From IMG/VR virus record IMGVR_UViG_3300031857_001722, positions 1-20,475 of that record: a stretch of DNA of 20,475 bases, one strand, 5' to 3'. The stretch comes from a virus. The translations under genes were made by a program, and so were the position numbers. The notes below the pieces were generated by a model, which was given only the letters and a program-made list of their open reading frames with translations, ran no database searches and was not told the DNA's origin. Below, piece by piece: positions 11,365 to 17,191 of this stretch. The number at the start of each line of letters is the position of its first letter. Position 1 is the stretch's first letter.

Positions 11365-12131
11365 GACACCTCATCATTCCCGATTGTCAGGTGAAAGAGG
11401 GCACACCCTTGCAACACCTGGAATGGGCAGGCAAGGCCATCTGCGAGTACAAACCCAATGTGGTTGTTTGCCTTGGGGACTTTGCAGATATGCCTAGTCT
11501 CTCCAGCCATGACAAGGCAGGGAGTAAATACTTTGAGGGGCTGCGCTACAAGGCAGACATCGAGGTGGCTAAGGAGGCCATGTCCATGTTGCTAAAGCCC
11601 CTCAATGATTTACAGAGTACGCAGAAGCGTAACAAGGAGAAGGTGTACAAGCCTCGCATGGTGATGCTCTTGGGCAACCACGAGAACCGCATTGACCGTG
11701 CAGTGAACAACAGCCCTGTGCTAGAGGGCCTCATCAGTACAAAGGATTTGGAATATGAACGACATTGGGAAACACATGGGTTTCTTCATCCCGTATTCAT
11801 TGATGGTGTTGGCTATAATCACTACTGGCCTGTTGGCGCTATGGGGCGTCCTGCGTCCAGTGCTAGTGCAATTATCAGCAAGTTGCACATGAGTTGTGTG
11901 GCTGGGCACCAACAGGGTAAACAAGTAGCCTATGGCAAACGAGCGGATGGGGTTCCATTATGTGCTATTATTGCTGGTAGTTATTATCTCCATAATGAGC
12001 ACTATATGGATAGTCTTAGCAACAAGCACTGGCGTGGACTAGTAGTGCTGAACGATGTGAGAGATGGGCAGTTCGATGAGATGTTCCTCTCCATCGAATA
12101 TCTGGAACGGAAATATGGCAAAAACCTATAA
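11361..12131 (+). CDS. Calcineurin-like metallophosphatase, 256 aa
   Basis: Two-metal phosphoesterase or nuclease related in fold to Mre11/SbcD and calcineurin-like enzymes. Motifs: IPDCQ at residues 6-10 (D8; the usual His of DxH is Gln10), LGDFADM near 38-44, LLGNHENRI near 113-121, a conserved GYNHYW, and AGHQQGK near 181-187. This version, with DCQ and GHQQG, appears to be the norm of the phage family rather than a loss. It directly follows the Cas4-like nuclease with an ATGA overlap, and the pair may work like an SbcCD-type or Cas4-Mre11-type end-processing team, by inference. Substrate unknown. Confidence 0.82.
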   Translation: MRHLIIPDCQVKEGTPLQHLEWAGKAICEYKPNVVVCLGDFADMPSLSSHDKAGSKYFEGLRYKADIEVAKEAMSMLLKPLNDLQSTQKRNKEKVYKPRMVMLLGNHENRIDRAVNNSPVLEGLISTKDLEYERHWETHGFLHPVFIDGVGYNHYWPVGAMGRPASSASAIISKLHMSCVAGHQQGKQVAYGKRADGVPLCAIIAGSYYLHNEHYMDSLSNKHWRGLVVLNDVRDGQFDEMFLSIEYLERKYGKNL

Positions 12132-12411
12132 GCAGAAACTATATGAGATGACTTGTTTCATTGAAGACAATTTCGACACGCCAGAAGACGTAATGAATTT
12201 CCTGGAGTTGTCCATTGAAGACCTGATGAAGATGTGTCCAGATAGGTTGGTGAAGAAACACAGGACTACCTTTGAAGTAAACCTAGAGGAAATGGATGAA
12301 TATACAGCCGAAGATGAGAAGGAAGCATGGGACGGGTTCTCCTCAGTTGATGAGGATGACAGATTCACCGAGGAAGACTTTTGGGGTAAAACCCAAGAAG
12401 ATAATCGCTGA
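12115..12411 (+). CDS. Acidic hypothetical protein, 98 aa
   Basis: Not recognised. The N-terminal half (MAKTYKQKLYEMTCFIEDNF, then DTPEDVMNFLELSIEDLMKM) is helical and looks like a small helical domain; the second half is strongly acidic (EEMDEYTAEDEKEAWDGF, then VDEDDRFTEEDFW). Strong acidity may indicate DNA mimicry or a scaffold for basic partners. ATG 12115 overlaps the metallophosphatase end by 17 nt; an upstream in-frame ATG lies deeper in that gene and is rejected. The stop shares a base with the ATG of a 7-codon mini-ORF (TGATG). Confidence 0.55.
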   Translation: MAKTYKQKLYEMTCFIEDNFDTPEDVMNFLELSIEDLMKMCPDRLVKKHRTTFEVNLEEMDEYTAEDEKEAWDGFSSVDEDDRFTEEDFWGKTQEDNR

Positions 12412-12434
12412 TGAGAAAAATCGTGAGGCACTAG
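12411..12434 (+). other. 7-codon mini-ORF carrying the next gene's RBS
   Basis: ATG 12411 shares a base with the preceding stop (TGATG), encodes MRKIVRH and stops at TAG 12432-12434, directly followed by ATG 12435. Its GTGAGG stretch serves as the RBS of the next gene. It may keep ribosomes moving between the two genes. Confidence 0.35.
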
Positions 12435-12635
12435 ATGAAATCAACGAGTACAAAAGCGCCACCAGAGTATTCTGATACCTTGGTGAGATCATGTGACTCT
12501 TGTGCCCACAGCGAACCACGGGCCTACAGCATAGATGATGTACCTGCTATCTGTTGGTCCTGTGTGGGAGCACAAGGGGTGTTTCAGTTCCCTCTACCCT
12601 ATTGGAAACCAAAAGATGAAAGTAAGTCCAATTGA
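12435..12635 (+). CDS. Small zinc-ribbon-like protein, 66 aa
   Basis: Contains CDSC (C20, C23) and CWSC (C41, C44), a classical CxxC-x17-CxxC zinc ribbon. The N-terminal part is polar (MKSTSTKAPPEYSDTLVRS) and the end is Pro/Lys-rich (FPLPYWKPKDESKSN). Small zinc-ribbon proteins are common in phage early operons and may bind nucleic acid or host proteins, but no target is known here. GAGG lies 6 nt before ATG 12435. The 3' end overlaps the thyX start by 20 nt. Confidence 0.6.
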   Translation: MKSTSTKAPPEYSDTLVRSCDSCAHSEPRAYSIDDVPAICWSCVGAQGVFQFPLPYWKPKDESKSN

Positions 12636-13284
12636 AGCTTCTCTTGTCAATGTATGTGGTAGTGATTTGTTTGTTGCTAACGCTGCTAGGGTTTCGTTTA
12701 ATAAGGCATCTGAGCTTAACCCTGATGGAAGTCTTTCAGAGAAGGACACAAAACTCATCAACTACCTAGCCAAGCACAACCATAAGAGTCCCTTCAACCA
12801 TTGCTTCCTCACCTTCCGAGTTAAGGCACCAATCTTTGTGGCACGACAACTAGTGAAGCACAAGTTCATGCCGTGGAATGAAGTGAGTAGGCGTTACGTT
12901 GATGAGGAACCTGAGTTCTATTTTCCAGGTATTTGGCGCAAGAAGTCAGAGAGTAAGAAGCAAGGTAGCAGTGAAGAAGCAGTGAGCATGAGTCATGCCT
13001 GTGCCATCTCTGCTGAAACTACTATCAAGTCAAACCTAACTCTGTATAAGACTCTTCTGTTAGAAGGAGTATGTCCAGAACAAGCCCGTATGGTGTTGCC
13101 ACAAAACACCATGACAGAATGGTATTGGAGTGGCACACTAGGGGCCTTTTGTGATATGCTGTGGCTACGTCTGAAAGAGGACACACAAAAGGAAACTAGA
13201 GATGTAGCAGTGCTCATTGCCAATGAGGTAAAGAAGCACTTCCCTGTTAGTTACAATGCACTAAGGAGCAATTATGCAAACTAA
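12616..13284 (+). CDS. thyX: Flavin-dependent thymidylate synthase ThyX, 222 aa
   Basis: Converts dUMP to dTMP using FAD and methylene-tetrahydrofolate, supplying thymidine for replication alongside the deaminase and RNR. The ThyX motif RHRxxSxxxxSxR appears as K81-H-K-F-M-P-W-N-E-V-S91-R-R93, with conservative Lys for Arg changes and Pro in place of the first Ser; the catalytic-position Ser (S91) is kept. Flanking family features are VARQLVKH, RRYVDEEPEFYFP and QARMVLPQNTMTEWYWSGTL. Length matches the family. ATG 12616 is chosen because longer versions overlap the zinc-ribbon gene fully. The last codons (AATTATGCAAACTAA) belong to a 31-bp tandem duplication. Confidence 0.9.
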   Translation: MKVSPIEASLVNVCGSDLFVANAARVSFNKASELNPDGSLSEKDTKLINYLAKHNHKSPFNHCFLTFRVKAPIFVARQLVKHKFMPWNEVSRRYVDEEPEFYFPGIWRKKSESKKQGSSEEAVSMSHACAISAETTIKSNLTLYKTLLLEGVCPEQARMVLPQNTMTEWYWSGTLGAFCDMLWLRLKEDTQKETRDVAVLIANEVKKHFPVSYNALRSNYAN

Positions 13285-13326
13285 GAACCCTTATGGGAGC
13301 AATTATGCAAACTAAGAACACTTATG
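13265..13326 (+). repeat. 31-bp tandem duplication at the thyX 3' end
   Basis: GGAGCAATTATGCAAACTAA, then GAAC[C/A]CTTATG is present twice, at 13265-13295 and 13296-13326, differing at one base (C 13289, A 13320). Each copy holds an RBS (GGAG), ATG and the thyX-type ending. The first copy gives a 13-codon decoy ORF (MQTKNPYGSNYAN), and the second starts the next real gene. Confidence 0.9.
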
Positions 13327-13556
13327 AGTTTCACTTTTACGGTGAAGATGATGGAAGCATGGAGCGATCCTTCCGACACGAGCATGTCACCGATGGTGAA
13401 GACTACGCTACGGAAATCGTAGACCAGTTCCTCCTGTTCCTGTCTTCTGTGTTTGGTTACTCCATTACCCGTGAGTGGCTAGCCAATCATACAGACTTTG
13501 CAGACCCAGAAACCACCACGGCAGATGTTCTCGCTATGGGTGGCACGGAGGATTGA
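13305..13556 (+). CDS. Hypothetical protein, 83 aa
   Basis: Conserved-looking phage protein of unknown function: MQTKNTYEFHFYGEDDGSME, then HEHVTDGEDYATEIVDQFLL and FGYSITREWLANHTDF. The likely fold is a beta hairpin followed by helices. ATG 13305 is selected because GGAG (13296-13299) is 5 nt upstream; the in-frame ATG 13293 lies upstream of that RBS. The start is in the second copy of a 31-bp duplication, so before duplication its start overlapped the end of thyX. The stop overlaps a TTG start of the HNH gene (TTGA). Confidence 0.6.
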   Translation: MQTKNTYEFHFYGEDDGSMERSFRHEHVTDGEDYATEIVDQFLLFLSSVFGYSITREWLANHTDFADPETTTADVLAMGGTED

Positions 13557-14056
13557 CTCCCGTAGAGGGCTGGACTGAAGGGCGCTTCAATGCCTTCATC
13601 ACCAGCGTCCTACGGGCAGGGATGCGGAAGTTTCCCAACAAGTGGAAGGCACTAGAAGCAGCGTGTACTGGTCAGGGGCTCAATGCCGCTACAGGCAGGA
13701 AAGCCAAGTTGTACAAGTGTGCCTCTTGTGGTAAATTGTTTGTCGCCAAGAATGTAGAAGTAGATCACATAGCCCCTGTGGTGGACCCTGTAATGGGGTT
13801 CACTACGTGGGACTCCTACATAGAGAGACTCTTTTGCACCACGGACAATTTACAAGTATTGGATAAAGCATGTCACAAACAGAAAACCTCGATAGAAAAA
13901 TCGCTTCGCTCTCCCAAGAAGAGAAGCAACTCCTTGCTGAAGGAGTCAACATCTACATCATCCAAGCCTTCCAGGAAATCGTCAAGAGCAAAGAAGGCCA
14001 CACGGTCTGGTCAAAGCTTGATTCGGAAACGAAAGCCCACATCAGGCGCTGGGTAG
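13553..14056 (+). CDS. HNH endonuclease, 167 aa, TTG start
   Basis: DNA endonuclease of the phage HNH type. Zinc and catalytic features: C56 and C59 (KCASCGKLF), VEVDHIAPVVDP at 68-79 with the D71-H72 pair, FTTWDSYIERLFC and NLQVLDKACH with C107-H108. The core ends near residue 115. The remaining ~52 residues (for example LLKESTSTSSKPSRKSSRAK) are low-complexity Ser/Lys/Arg and lie wholly inside the next gene's reading frame, so this tail is probably overprinted. TTG 13553 overlaps the previous stop and matches the expected N-terminus (TPVEGWTEGRF), although GGAGG is only 1 nt away; the start is therefore the weakest part of the call. Confidence 0.72.
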   Translation: MTPVEGWTEGRFNAFITSVLRAGMRKFPNKWKALEAACTGQGLNAATGRKAKLYKCASCGKLFVAKNVEVDHIAPVVDPVMGFTTWDSYIERLFCTTDNLQVLDKACHKQKTSIEKSLRSPKKRSNSLLKESTSTSSKPSRKSSRAKKATRSGQSLIRKRKPTSGAG

Positions 14057-14091
14057 CCATTGAACAACTACGTGCAGAGAGGCGAGAATGA
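13870..14091 (+). CDS. Hypothetical protein overlapping the HNH gene, 73 aa
   Basis: MSQTENLDRKIASLSQEEKQ, then LAEGVNIYIIQAFQEIVKSK and HIRRWVAIEQLRAERRE: a mostly helical protein with normal amino-acid composition, unlike the HNH tail read in the other frame. It overlaps the HNH gene by 187 nt, starting at the codons for the last HNH zinc ligands. Its stop overlaps the ATG of the next small gene (ATGA), consistent with the coupled style of the operon. The RBS is weak (GGATAAAGC). Function unknown. Confidence 0.6.
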   Translation: MSQTENLDRKIASLSQEEKQLLAEGVNIYIIQAFQEIVKSKEGHTVWSKLDSETKAHIRRWVAIEQLRAERRE

Positions 14092-14219
14092 CATTCATAG
14101 AAATCTATTTCATCACCGGCTTCATGCTTGGTCTGGAGTTTCCAGGACAAGACAATATCAAGATGGTGGTTGACATGGGCATTGTACGTTTTGTATTTCG
14201 AAATGAGGAGATTGCATGA
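14088..14219 (+). CDS. Small conserved protein upstream of RNR, 43 aa
   Basis: MTFIEIYFITGFMLGLEFPG, then a short polar turn and MVVDMGIVRFVFRNEEIA. The ITGF..GLEF pattern recurs in small phage proteins, often next to nucleotide-metabolism genes; function unknown. The N-terminal segment is hydrophobic but short, so a membrane-associated peptide is possible. It overlaps both neighbours by ATGA junctions (14088 and 14216), and is therefore very likely co-translated with the RNR. Confidence 0.6.
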   Translation: MTFIEIYFITGFMLGLEFPGQDNIKMVVDMGIVRFVFRNEEIA

Positions 14220-16111
14220 CACCGTGGAGTACCATTGGATATTTGGTTTACAAGCGAACCTATTCCCGCCGCATTGACGCGGCAGATGTAAACAGTCGCA
14301 CTGAAGAATTCCCTGAAACTATTGAGCGTGTACTAGCCAGTGCTCGTGACCAACTGAATGTTGGGTTCACACCTGAGGAAGAAAACCGTCTACGTGACTA
14401 CTTTCTAAACCTCAAGGGCAGTGTTGCTGGGCGCTTCTGGTGGCAGATGGGTACTGACACGGTGAACACGCTGGGTCTATCATCCTTGCAAAACTGTGCC
14501 TTCACCACCGTGGACCACCCCATTCGTCCCTTCACATGGGCAATGGATATGCTCATGCTGGGTTCTGGTGTAGGCTATAACATCCAGAAGAAGAACGTAG
14601 ACAAGCTACCACCTGTGAATGCTGGGTTCACTTGCCCCACTCGTGTCAACAGCCATGATGCTGACTTCATCGTGCCTGATAGCCGCGAGGGATGGGTGAA
14701 GCTATTGGGCAAGACACTCAAGGCAGCATTCCTCGCAGAAGGCGCTAAAACCTTCACCTACAGCCCTATCCTCATCCGAGGCAAGGGAGCCCCCATCAAG
14801 GGCTTTGGAGGCGTTGCTAGCGGCCCTGAGGACCTTTGCTGGGGGATTAACGAGGTGTCTAAAATCCTGGAGAAACGTGCTGGCAAGAAGCTACGGCCCG
14901 TGGATGCTCTAGATGTTATGAACATCATTGGTGCTGTTGTGGTTGCTGGTAATGTCAGGCGCAGTGCTCAAATTGCTATTGGAGATGCAGACGATGTGGA
15001 ATTCCTACTTGCTAAACGATGGGACTTGGGTAACATCCCCTCATGGAGAGCCATGTCCAACAACTCCGTGGTATGTGATGATATCAACGACCTTCACGAG
15101 TTCTTCTGGGATGGCTATGAAGGCAAGGGTGAACCATACGGCCTTATTAACCTTAAACTCAGCCGAAAGGTCGGTCGTCTGGGAGAGACTCAATACCCTG
15201 ACCCAAACATTAACGGGTATAACCCATGTGCTGAACAATCCTTGGCTGATTACGAAACCTGCTGCCTAGCAGAGGTGTTCCTGCCCAATGTCACCAGCAA
15301 GGAAGAGTTCGTAGACGTTTGTAAGCTCCTCTATCGCATCAACAAGCACAGCCTTGCATTGTCCTGCCACCATCCTGAGACACAGACCGTGGTGAACAAG
15401 AACATGCGTATGGGCATTGGTGTCACAGGTGTCATGCAGGCTTCAGAGGAACAACTCTCTTGGCTCAAGCCCACCTATGAGGCCCTACGGGAGTTTGATA
15501 AGGACTACAGTGAACAACATGGTTTCAACAAGTCCATCAAGCTCACCACGGTGAAGCCCTCTGGCACGTTGTCTCTGTTGCCCGGTGTCACTCCTGGTTG
15601 TCACCCCGGGTATTCCCAATATATGATACGGAGGGTACGAATTGCTGCTAACCACCCGCTTGTTGATGTGTGTCGCCAGCATGGCTATGACATTGAGTAT
15701 CAGCGCAATTTCGATGGCTCAGAGGATCGGTCCACAATGGTTGTCAGTTTCCCTTTCTCCTACCCGGAGGGTACTAAACTGGCAAAGGAAATGTCTGCAA
15801 TCAATCAACTGGAAACGGTGAAGTGGCTCCAAGAGACTTGGAGTGACAACAGCGTAAGCTGCACCGTCTACTACAAGAAGGAGGAACTACCAGACATTAA
15901 GAAATACCTGAAGAAGCACTACAAGAATGGGCACAAAAGTCTGTCATTTTTGCTGCACAGCGAACATGGCTTCCAACAGGCCCCTCTTGAGGAAATCTCT
16001 AAAGAACGCTATGATGAAATGATGGCTCGTACCACCCTCATCACCTCCACAGATGAAGCCTCTATGGACTTTGGTGATGACTGTGCCACTGGTGCCTGTC
16101 CCGTTCGGTAA
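14216..16111 (+). CDS. Class II (adenosylcobalamin-dependent) ribonucleotide reductase, 631 aa
   Basis: Monomeric RTPR-like enzyme of the Lactobacillus leichmannii type, reducing ribonucleotides with a B12-generated thiyl radical. Residues that fit: C94 (LQNCAF) and C349 (ETCCLAEV) form the active-site redox pair; C338 in NPCAEQSL is the radical Cys with E340 two residues on; the spacing C338-C349 is 11, as in the L. leichmannii enzyme. The C-terminal pair C623 and C628 (CATGACPVR) would relay electrons from thioredoxin. At 631 aa it is shorter than the 739-aa reference, so the allosteric region may be trimmed. Use of B12 means the host must make or import cobalamin. ATG 14216 overlaps the preceding stop. 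Confidence 0.92.
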   Translation: MTPWSTIGYLVYKRTYSRRIDAADVNSRTEEFPETIERVLASARDQLNVGFTPEEENRLRDYFLNLKGSVAGRFWWQMGTDTVNTLGLSSLQNCAFTTVDHPIRPFTWAMDMLMLGSGVGYNIQKKNVDKLPPVNAGFTCPTRVNSHDADFIVPDSREGWVKLLGKTLKAAFLAEGAKTFTYSPILIRGKGAPIKGFGGVASGPEDLCWGINEVSKILEKRAGKKLRPVDALDVMNIIGAVVVAGNVRRSAQIAIGDADDVEFLLAKRWDLGNIPSWRAMSNNSVVCDDINDLHEFFWDGYEGKGEPYGLINLKLSRKVGRLGETQYPDPNINGYNPCAEQSLADYETCCLAEVFLPNVTSKEEFVDVCKLLYRINKHSLALSCHHPETQTVVNKNMRMGIGVTGVMQASEEQLSWLKPTYEALREFDKDYSEQHGFNKSIKLTTVKPSGTLSLLPGVTPGCHPGYSQYMIRRVRIAANHPLVDVCRQHGYDIEYQRNFDGSEDRSTMVVSFPFSYPEGTKLAKEMSAINQLETVKWLQETWSDNSVSCTVYYKKEELPDIKKYLKKHYKNGHKSLSFLLHSEHGFQQAPLEEISKERYDEMMARTTLITSTDEASMDFGDDCATGACPVR

Positions 16112-16169
16112 TGTTTTTACCAAATAGGGCAGGAAGTTAAAGAAATTTACCGTTCAGTAAAGGAAACAC

Positions 16170-16370
16170 ATGAAGGTACAAGAGATTAAGGAACACGAGG
16201 ATGGTAGTGCCACTGTGCTCATCGAGGAGATGACACCAGAGGAGGTACAGGTTCTCATTCAAGAGGGCTTCAAGGCCATGCTGATGCGCTACATTGCAGA
16301 GATGGAAGAGGACAACAAGAAGGCCGCTCTCTTCAAGCCTAAGAGTAGTTACTTTGAATCCAATGAGTAA
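16170..16370 (+). CDS. Small acidic conserved phage protein, 66 aa
   Basis: MKVQEIKEHEDGSATVLIEE, then MTPEEVQVLIQEGFKAMLMR and a charged tail. A beta strand pair (VQEIKEHEDGSATVLIE) followed by a helix is a common small phage protein type found near nucleotide-metabolism genes; function unknown. AAAGGAAA gives the start at 16170. The 58-nt gap from RNR contains only a small TTAC/GTAA dyad. The 3' end overlaps the DUF3310 start by 8 nt. Confidence 0.62.
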   Translation: MKVQEIKEHEDGSATVLIEEMTPEEVQVLIQEGFKAMLMRYIAEMEEDNKKAALFKPKSSYFESNE

Positions 16371-16719
16371 TCAAGTCGGAGGAGATCATTACGTAAGGTG
16401 TTCCATACAGCCGTGGGAAATCATAGAGCGTAATGAGCTTAACTTCTGGGAGGGAAACATAGTGAAATATGTTCTCCGTCATCGAATGAAGGATGGTAAA
16501 CGTGACCTTGAGAAGGCAAGGCACTACCTGGAATATCTCATCAACCAATATGAAAGGAAAGAGCATGTACAAGCTAACACGAGTGAACGGAAGTTTCCCC
16601 AAGCGCCTGCGGAAGTTGTTCCCCAGCTACGAAGAGGCTCGACGGGAGATTCGGAAATATCTCCGTACAGTTTTCCGTGGAGTCCCACGCAGCACCCATG
16701 TGCCCCTAGTAGCTACTAA
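16363..16719 (+). CDS. DUF3310 family protein (gp1.7-like), 118 aa
   Basis: Residues 1-65 carry the DUF3310 signature: VGGDHY, IQPWEIIERNELNFWEGNIV, KYVLRH, KDGKRDLEKARHYLEYLI. This domain occurs in T7 gp1.7, a nucleotide kinase, so a role in dNMP phosphorylation is possible, but the other gp1.7 region is absent and activity is unproven. The normal family end would be near residue 65 (NQYERKE). Here the frame continues for about 53 residues of Pro/Ser-rich sequence, overlapping the next gene by 155 nt, so the tail may be a by-product of stop-codon loss. ATG 16363 overlaps the previous gene. Confidence 0.78.
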   Translation: MSNQVGGDHYVRCSIQPWEIIERNELNFWEGNIVKYVLRHRMKDGKRDLEKARHYLEYLINQYERKEHVQANTSERKFPQAPAEVVPQLRRGSTGDSEISPYSFPWSPTQHPCAPSSY

Positions 16720-16750
16720 TGCCTACATTCGGCGTGTAGCAGAGCAATGA
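16565..16750 (+). CDS. Small basic hypothetical protein, 61 aa
   Basis: MYKLTRVNGSFPKRLRKLFP, then SYEEARREIRKYLRTVFRG and a tail ending AYIRRVAEQ. The SYEEARREIRKYLR helix with the preceding short strand resembles small phage proteins with a beta-alpha-beta layout; function unknown. Very basic, so nucleic-acid binding is plausible. AAAGGAAAG gives ATG 16565. It overlaps the DUF3310 gene by 155 nt and is the last gene of the rightward operon, ending 16 nt before the terminator. Confidence 0.6.
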   Translation: MYKLTRVNGSFPKRLRKLFPSYEEARREIRKYLRTVFRGVPRSTHVPLVATNAYIRRVAEQ

Positions 16751-16766
16751 CTCTGATGTAACAAAA

Positions 16767-16786
16767 AAGGCCCCGAAAGGGGCCTT
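16767..16786. terminator. Bidirectional intrinsic terminator between convergent operons
   Basis: AAGGCCCC (16767-16774), GAAA tetraloop, GGGGCCTT (16779-16786): a perfect 8-bp GC-rich stem. Read on the minus strand it is followed by a TTTTTT run, giving a strong terminator for the late operon; read on the plus strand it is followed by AGTGTTTCT, a weaker tail. It lies between the last rightward gene (stop 16750) and the last leftward gene (stop 16828). Confidence 0.85.
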
Positions 16787-16827
16787 AGTGTTTCTAAATG
16801 TCGTTAGTTATTTATAAGTGTTGCCGT

Positions 16828-16950
16828 TTAGGAACCAGCGGATGATGTGGGGTGCAGGGCGGGGAGGCCGGCGAGGGTGAAGAGGACGTAGGCGGCGCTG
16901 AAGATGGCACCGCCGACGACGATGTGGAGGGCTTTGTCGTGGGGGATCAT
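16828..16950 (-). CDS. Small membrane protein, HDKALH type, copy B, 40 aa
   Basis: MIPHDKALHIVVGGAIFSAA, then YVLFTLAGLPALHPTSSAGS. One hydrophobic span follows the IPHDKALH motif, which resembles the N-terminus of longer phage and bacterial membrane proteins of about 100 aa starting with PHDKxLHxxxG; this form seems cut short after the first helix. Its ATG overlaps the stop of a paralogous upstream gene (ATGA). The DNA is very GC-rich compared with the rest of the window. A lysis role (holin or spanin-like) is conceivable from its position downstream of tailspike but not shown. Confidence 0.5.
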   Translation of the reverse strand: MIPHDKALHIVVGGAIFSAAYVLFTLAGLPALHPTSSAGS

Positions 16951-17063
16951 GTGCGGCTCGGATACACCGCAGACATGCGGATGGTGGTGAGGGCCGCGGC
17001 GTAGACCACCAGCGCCACGGCCGCGCCAGACAGCAGGTGCAGAGCCTTGTCGTGAGCAATCAC
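16947..17063 (-). CDS. Small membrane protein, HDKALH type, copy A, 38 aa, GTG start
   Basis: VIAHDKALHLLSGAAVALVV, then YAAALTTIRMSAVYPSRT. It shares IxHDKALH, a following Gly and the hydrophobic helix with the next gene (16828-16950), so the two are tandem paralogs in the same operon. GTG 17063 overlaps the upstream stop (GTGA) and its own TGA overlaps the ATG of copy B. No separate RBS is evident, so translation is probably coupled. GC-rich. Function unknown. Confidence 0.5.
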   Translation of the reverse strand: MIAHDKALHLLSGAAVALVVYAAALTTIRMSAVYPSRT

Positions 17064-17176
17064 GAATACGCCTCTATCGCCTCGCGCGGGGCGTTGGAAA
17101 ACCACAAGATGCGGCCGGCGCCGTACTCAATGCCAATGGCCACACCTTGCCAATAGATCAGGTTTTCGTTTTCCAC
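17060..17176 (-). CDS. Small hypothetical protein downstream of tailspike, 38 aa, GTG start
   Basis: VENENLIYWQGVAIGIEYGA, then GRILWFSNAPREAIEAYS. A mixed polar-hydrophobic peptide, not recognised; the YWQGVAIGIEYGAG part may form a beta hairpin. It has a strong RBS (AAAGGAG) in the 15-nt gap after the tailspike stop (17192), which supports translation, and ends in a GTGA overlap with copy A. It is the first of three tiny coupled genes. Confidence 0.5.
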   Translation of the reverse strand: MENENLIYWQGVAIGIEYGAGRILWFSNAPREAIEAYS

Positions 17177-17191
17177 AGTTGACTCCTTTGA

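Noticed and set aside
16808-17059. 83-codon Arg/Pro/Cys-rich minus-strand frame
   Set aside because: It is a shadow of the two HDKALH genes in another frame; composition is typical of a GC-rich off-frame reading, and it lacks an RBS.
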